Shown here: piece by piece, positions 5,881 to 8,054 of the stretch | Numbering within the stretch: position 1 is the first letter of the stretch | Layout of the letters: every line of letters starts with the position of its first letter | From: UBA1258 sp963643225 | GTDB taxonomy: Bacteria > Bacillota > Clostridia > Lachnospirales > Lachnospiraceae | Direction of reading: 5' to 3' | Length of the DNA: 8,054 nt | Assembly (NCBI GenBank): GCA_963643225.1 | Contig: CAVIIX010000037.1 | Span: forward strand, 1 to 8,054 | Notes under the pieces: model-generated | What the model saw: only the letters and a program-made list of their open reading frames with translations | Told to the model about the DNA's origin: nothing | Database searches by the model: none | Translations under genes and position numbers: made by a program

Positions 5881-7963
5881 ATGGACAATAAATTATACAG
5901 GCTTATGAACTGGCCCGAGATTGAAAGTGTCGTATATTCGGAATGCGACCATCCGGAAAACATTCTGGGTGAAAAACAGGTTAACGGCGGTTATCTGATT
6001 CAATGCTTTTATCCGGGAGCTGAAAGTGTTTCTGTATTTAATTTTCACACGGAAAAAGAAATTTTAATGGAGAGAGTTGATGAAGAGGGCTTTTTTGCGG
6101 CTTTTATTCCGTCAAAAACTCCTATATCCTATGAATATATTGTTAAATATGAAAACGATGAAGCAGTAAGAAAACCTGAAGTCTATAAATACATTCCAAT
6201 GTTTTGGACCAATTTACAGGAAAAGCTTGAAGGCGGTATTTTCTACGATTCATACAGATATTTTGGTGCCCATTTTGTAGAAAGAAAAGGAATTTTAGGA
6301 GTTGAATTTTTGTGCTACGCGCCTTCTGCCCTGAGAGTAAGCGTAGTGGGGGATTTTAACAACTGGGATGGAAGAATAAACCAGATGTGCAAAATATCCG
6401 ATGCGGGAGTCTTTGGCTTATTTATACCGGGTGTCCAGACGGGCTCACTCTATAAATTCGAGATTAAATTACAGTCAGGACTTACCTTCTTAAAGAGAGA
6501 CCCCTTCGCTTTATCGATTGAAAAGGGCAAGGGCGATGCCAGCCGTATTATCGAAGAGCCTGAATGGGAGATGGTTAAATATAAAAGAAAACCGCTTGAT
6601 TCAAAATTTTCTTTATTAAATATTTCGTTAAAGGATTTTTGCAAAGAAGGCTTAAAAACCGAAGAAGCAGCAGAAAAAATTATTAATGCTTTATCTTCAG
6701 GCTTTAATGGTGTTTTGTTTAACGATTTATCCTTTTGCGAGGGTAAGGACGTAACAGGTTACGGCAAATTATCCTTNNNNNNNNNNCTTTTATGCAGTTG
6801 ATCCGGATATATTAAGGCTTAAGGAAATTGTTAAAATAGTAGATTTACTTCATGAAAAAGGAATTAGGGTTTTTTCTACAATTGATGCTTCCGCTTTTTT
6901 GCCTGATAACGGCGGCTTAAGAGGCTTTGACGGCACTAAGCTTTATGAAGGCGAAAATAAGGAAATTGATGGATTACTTTCTTTTGACTTTAATAAGGCC
7001 TATATCAGAAATTACATCATCAGCGCCTGTGATTATTTTGTTAAGATTTTAAGCCTTGACGGCTTATGTATTGACGGCCTTGACAGAATTTTGTATTTGG
7101 ATTTTGGCATTTTTGATGGAAGCTATATTCCTAATATGTATGGCGGCAATGAAAATGTAAACGGATTTGAATTAATTAAACATTTAAATTCAATTTTACA
7201 TAAGCGTTATTCGAATTTAATTACTATTGCCGCAGGCTCCTTATCCTCTAATAATTTAACGGATTCGCTTGAAGATAACGGTCTTGGCTTTGATTATAAG
7301 CTTCATGCTCAGTTTGATAAGGATTTATTTGAATATTTAAGTGCTGATTTTGACAAAAGAAGTGAGCTCCATTCGGTATTAACCTACAGTCCGGTTTATA
7401 TATATTGCGAAAGGTTTATATTATCCTTTTTAAATAAAGACTACGGTAATAAGATAACTGATTTATACAAGCTTTTACCGGGGAGCGAATCTGAAAAACA
7501 GGCACAGGTAAGACTTTTGATTTCATATACTTATTTGCATCCGGGTCGTAAATGCTTAAATTTAATTGATGAAGGTCCGGAAATTTTAGCCCTGCTTAAA
7601 GTCCTTAACTGTATGTATGCAGGACCGGATAGCGAAAATTTTGAAGATGATTCAGAGGCTTCCTTTAAATGGGTAAATGCAATTGATTCAAAGCATTCGG
7701 TTATTTCATTTATCAGAAAATCAAAAAATAAAGAAATTTTAGTTGTAGCTAATTTTAAAAATGTTGAACAAAGCATTAATATAGGAGTTGAAAAGGGCAC
7801 CTATAAAGAAAGCTTTTCTTCATCATTAATTAAATTCGGGGGAAGCGATAAAATTGTCGGCAGACCTAAGCAGAGCAGGCCCTTAAAGGCAGATGGCAAG
7901 AAGGATGCTTTAAGCGTAAAAATTGCTCCTTTAACTTTACTTATATTTGAAAAATATTCTTGA
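5881..7963 (+). CDS. GlgB-like protein (CBM48 + GH13 + C-terminal domain) lacking most catalytic residues; split by an assembly gap
   Basis: Its closest visible family is glycogen branching enzyme (1,4-alpha-glucan branching enzyme, GlgB). Residues 1-110 match the GlgB N-domain, and the CBM48 domain is about 139-208 (VSVVGDFNNWDG at 153-164; LYKFE; LKRDPFA). A TIM-barrel part follows (GFDGTKLYE; SLDGLCIDGLDRILYLD; PNMYGGNEN; LGFDYK; LPGSESEKQAQVRLL; HPGRK), then a beta-rich C-terminal domain ending PLTLLIFEKYS. The frame breaks only at the Ns; joined, it gives about 689-690 aa, normal for GlgB. Catalytic motifs are altered. Region I DWVPSHF is TIDASAF. GLRVDAV is GLCIDGL, with the nucleophile Asp394 kept and the Arg now Cys392. 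AEES is AAGS, and LSHDE reads FLNKD. The FMGxEFxQ substrate loop is missing. It is probably not an active branching enzyme; binding or regulation of glucan is possible. The SD is weak (GGGGAAG). The TTG at 6899 is internal. Confidence 0.85.
6777..6786. other. Run of 10 Ns (assembly gap)
   Basis: Ten Ns split the GlgB-like gene. The flanks end ATCCTT and begin CTTTTATG. Merging the shared CTT gives codons for KLS-FYAV, which align without gaps to the GlgB segment GYQPTGLYAP. The real distance must be a multiple of three (0 or -3 bases fits), so the Ns are most likely a fixed-size scaffold spacer. Confidence 0.9.
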
Positions 7964-7988
7964 TAAATTTATAATCACAACATATAAT
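7960..7988 (+). promoter_or_regulatory. Near-consensus promoter of the tRNA-Thr gene
   Basis: TTGATA (7960-7965), exactly 17 bp, TATAAT (7983-7988). The -35 matches 5/6 and overlaps the stop codon of the GlgB-like gene; the -10 is perfect. Transcription would begin near 7995, giving a 5' leader of about 12 bases before the tRNA. Confidence 0.75.
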
Positions 7989-8006
7989 AATCTTTGTTGT
8001 GATTAT
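7971..8006. repeat. 12-bp perfect inverted repeat between the GlgB-like gene and the tRNA
   Basis: ATAATCACAACA (7971-7982) and TGTTGTGATTAT (7995-8006) are perfect inverted copies around a 12-base loop. The loop contains the -10 TATAAT, and the right arm ends at the base before the tRNA. No T-run follows, so it is not a typical terminator. It could be an operator, or could fold in read-through RNA from the upstream operon. Confidence 0.7.

Positions 8007-8054
<48 letters not shown>

Noticed and set aside
6899..7963. Separate gene starting at TTG 6899
   Set aside because: The frame runs upstream without stops to the Ns and carries GlgB-like residues there (FYAVDPD and LLHEKGIRVF). The TTG has no Shine-Dalgarno, and the gene is the 3' part of 5881-7963.

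Overview
The window looks like a piece of a low-GC Gram-positive genome of the class Clostridia, plausibly Lachnospiraceae or a close relative. The evidence is AT-rich DNA, A/T-ending codons, strong AGGAGG-type ribosome binding sites, and a Clostridia-type serC-serA pair with a DUF1015 gene beside it. A run of 10 Ns and a tRNA cut by the right edge suggest a draft or metagenome assembly. The family and taxon calls come from reading the sequence, not from a database search.

Layout. Positions 1-260 are mostly non-coding, with a hairpin, an edge-open frame and a 16-codon ORF with a strong Shine-Dalgarno. Positions 261-1664 (+) encode a membrane-anchored L,D-transpeptidase (YkuD type). After a 221-bp spacer holding a hairpin and a near-consensus promoter come serC (1886-2968) and serA (2968-4131), which overlap by one base and end at a strong, probably bidirectional terminator (4141-4173). 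A 93-aa protein of unknown function (4231-4512, -) converges on that terminator. It is divergent from a DUF1015 gene (4621-5853, +), and the shared promoter region holds a 9-bp inverted repeat and phased GATAAA/TTTATC half-sites. Twenty-seven bp downstream is a GH13/GlgB-like gene (5881-7963) interrupted by the Ns. A tRNA-Thr(CGU) with its own promoter starts at 8007 and runs off the edge.

How the genes fit together. SerA and SerC make 3-phosphohydroxypyruvate and then O-phosphoserine from 3-phosphoglycerate; no serB is in the window. The DUF1015 protein carries an ADGHHR motif like that of ParB/Srx-fold free-serine kinases (SerK). It may therefore also act on the serine/phosphoserine pool, though this is inference.

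The most unusual item is the GlgB-like protein. It keeps the N-terminal, CBM48, barrel and C-terminal landmarks of glycogen branching enzyme across about 690 residues. It has lost most of the GH13 catalytic residues, keeping only the nucleophile Asp with confidence. It looks like a maintained branching-enzyme pseudoenzyme co-transcribed with DUF1015. The N run that splits it appears to be a scaffolding artefact with no missing coding sequence.
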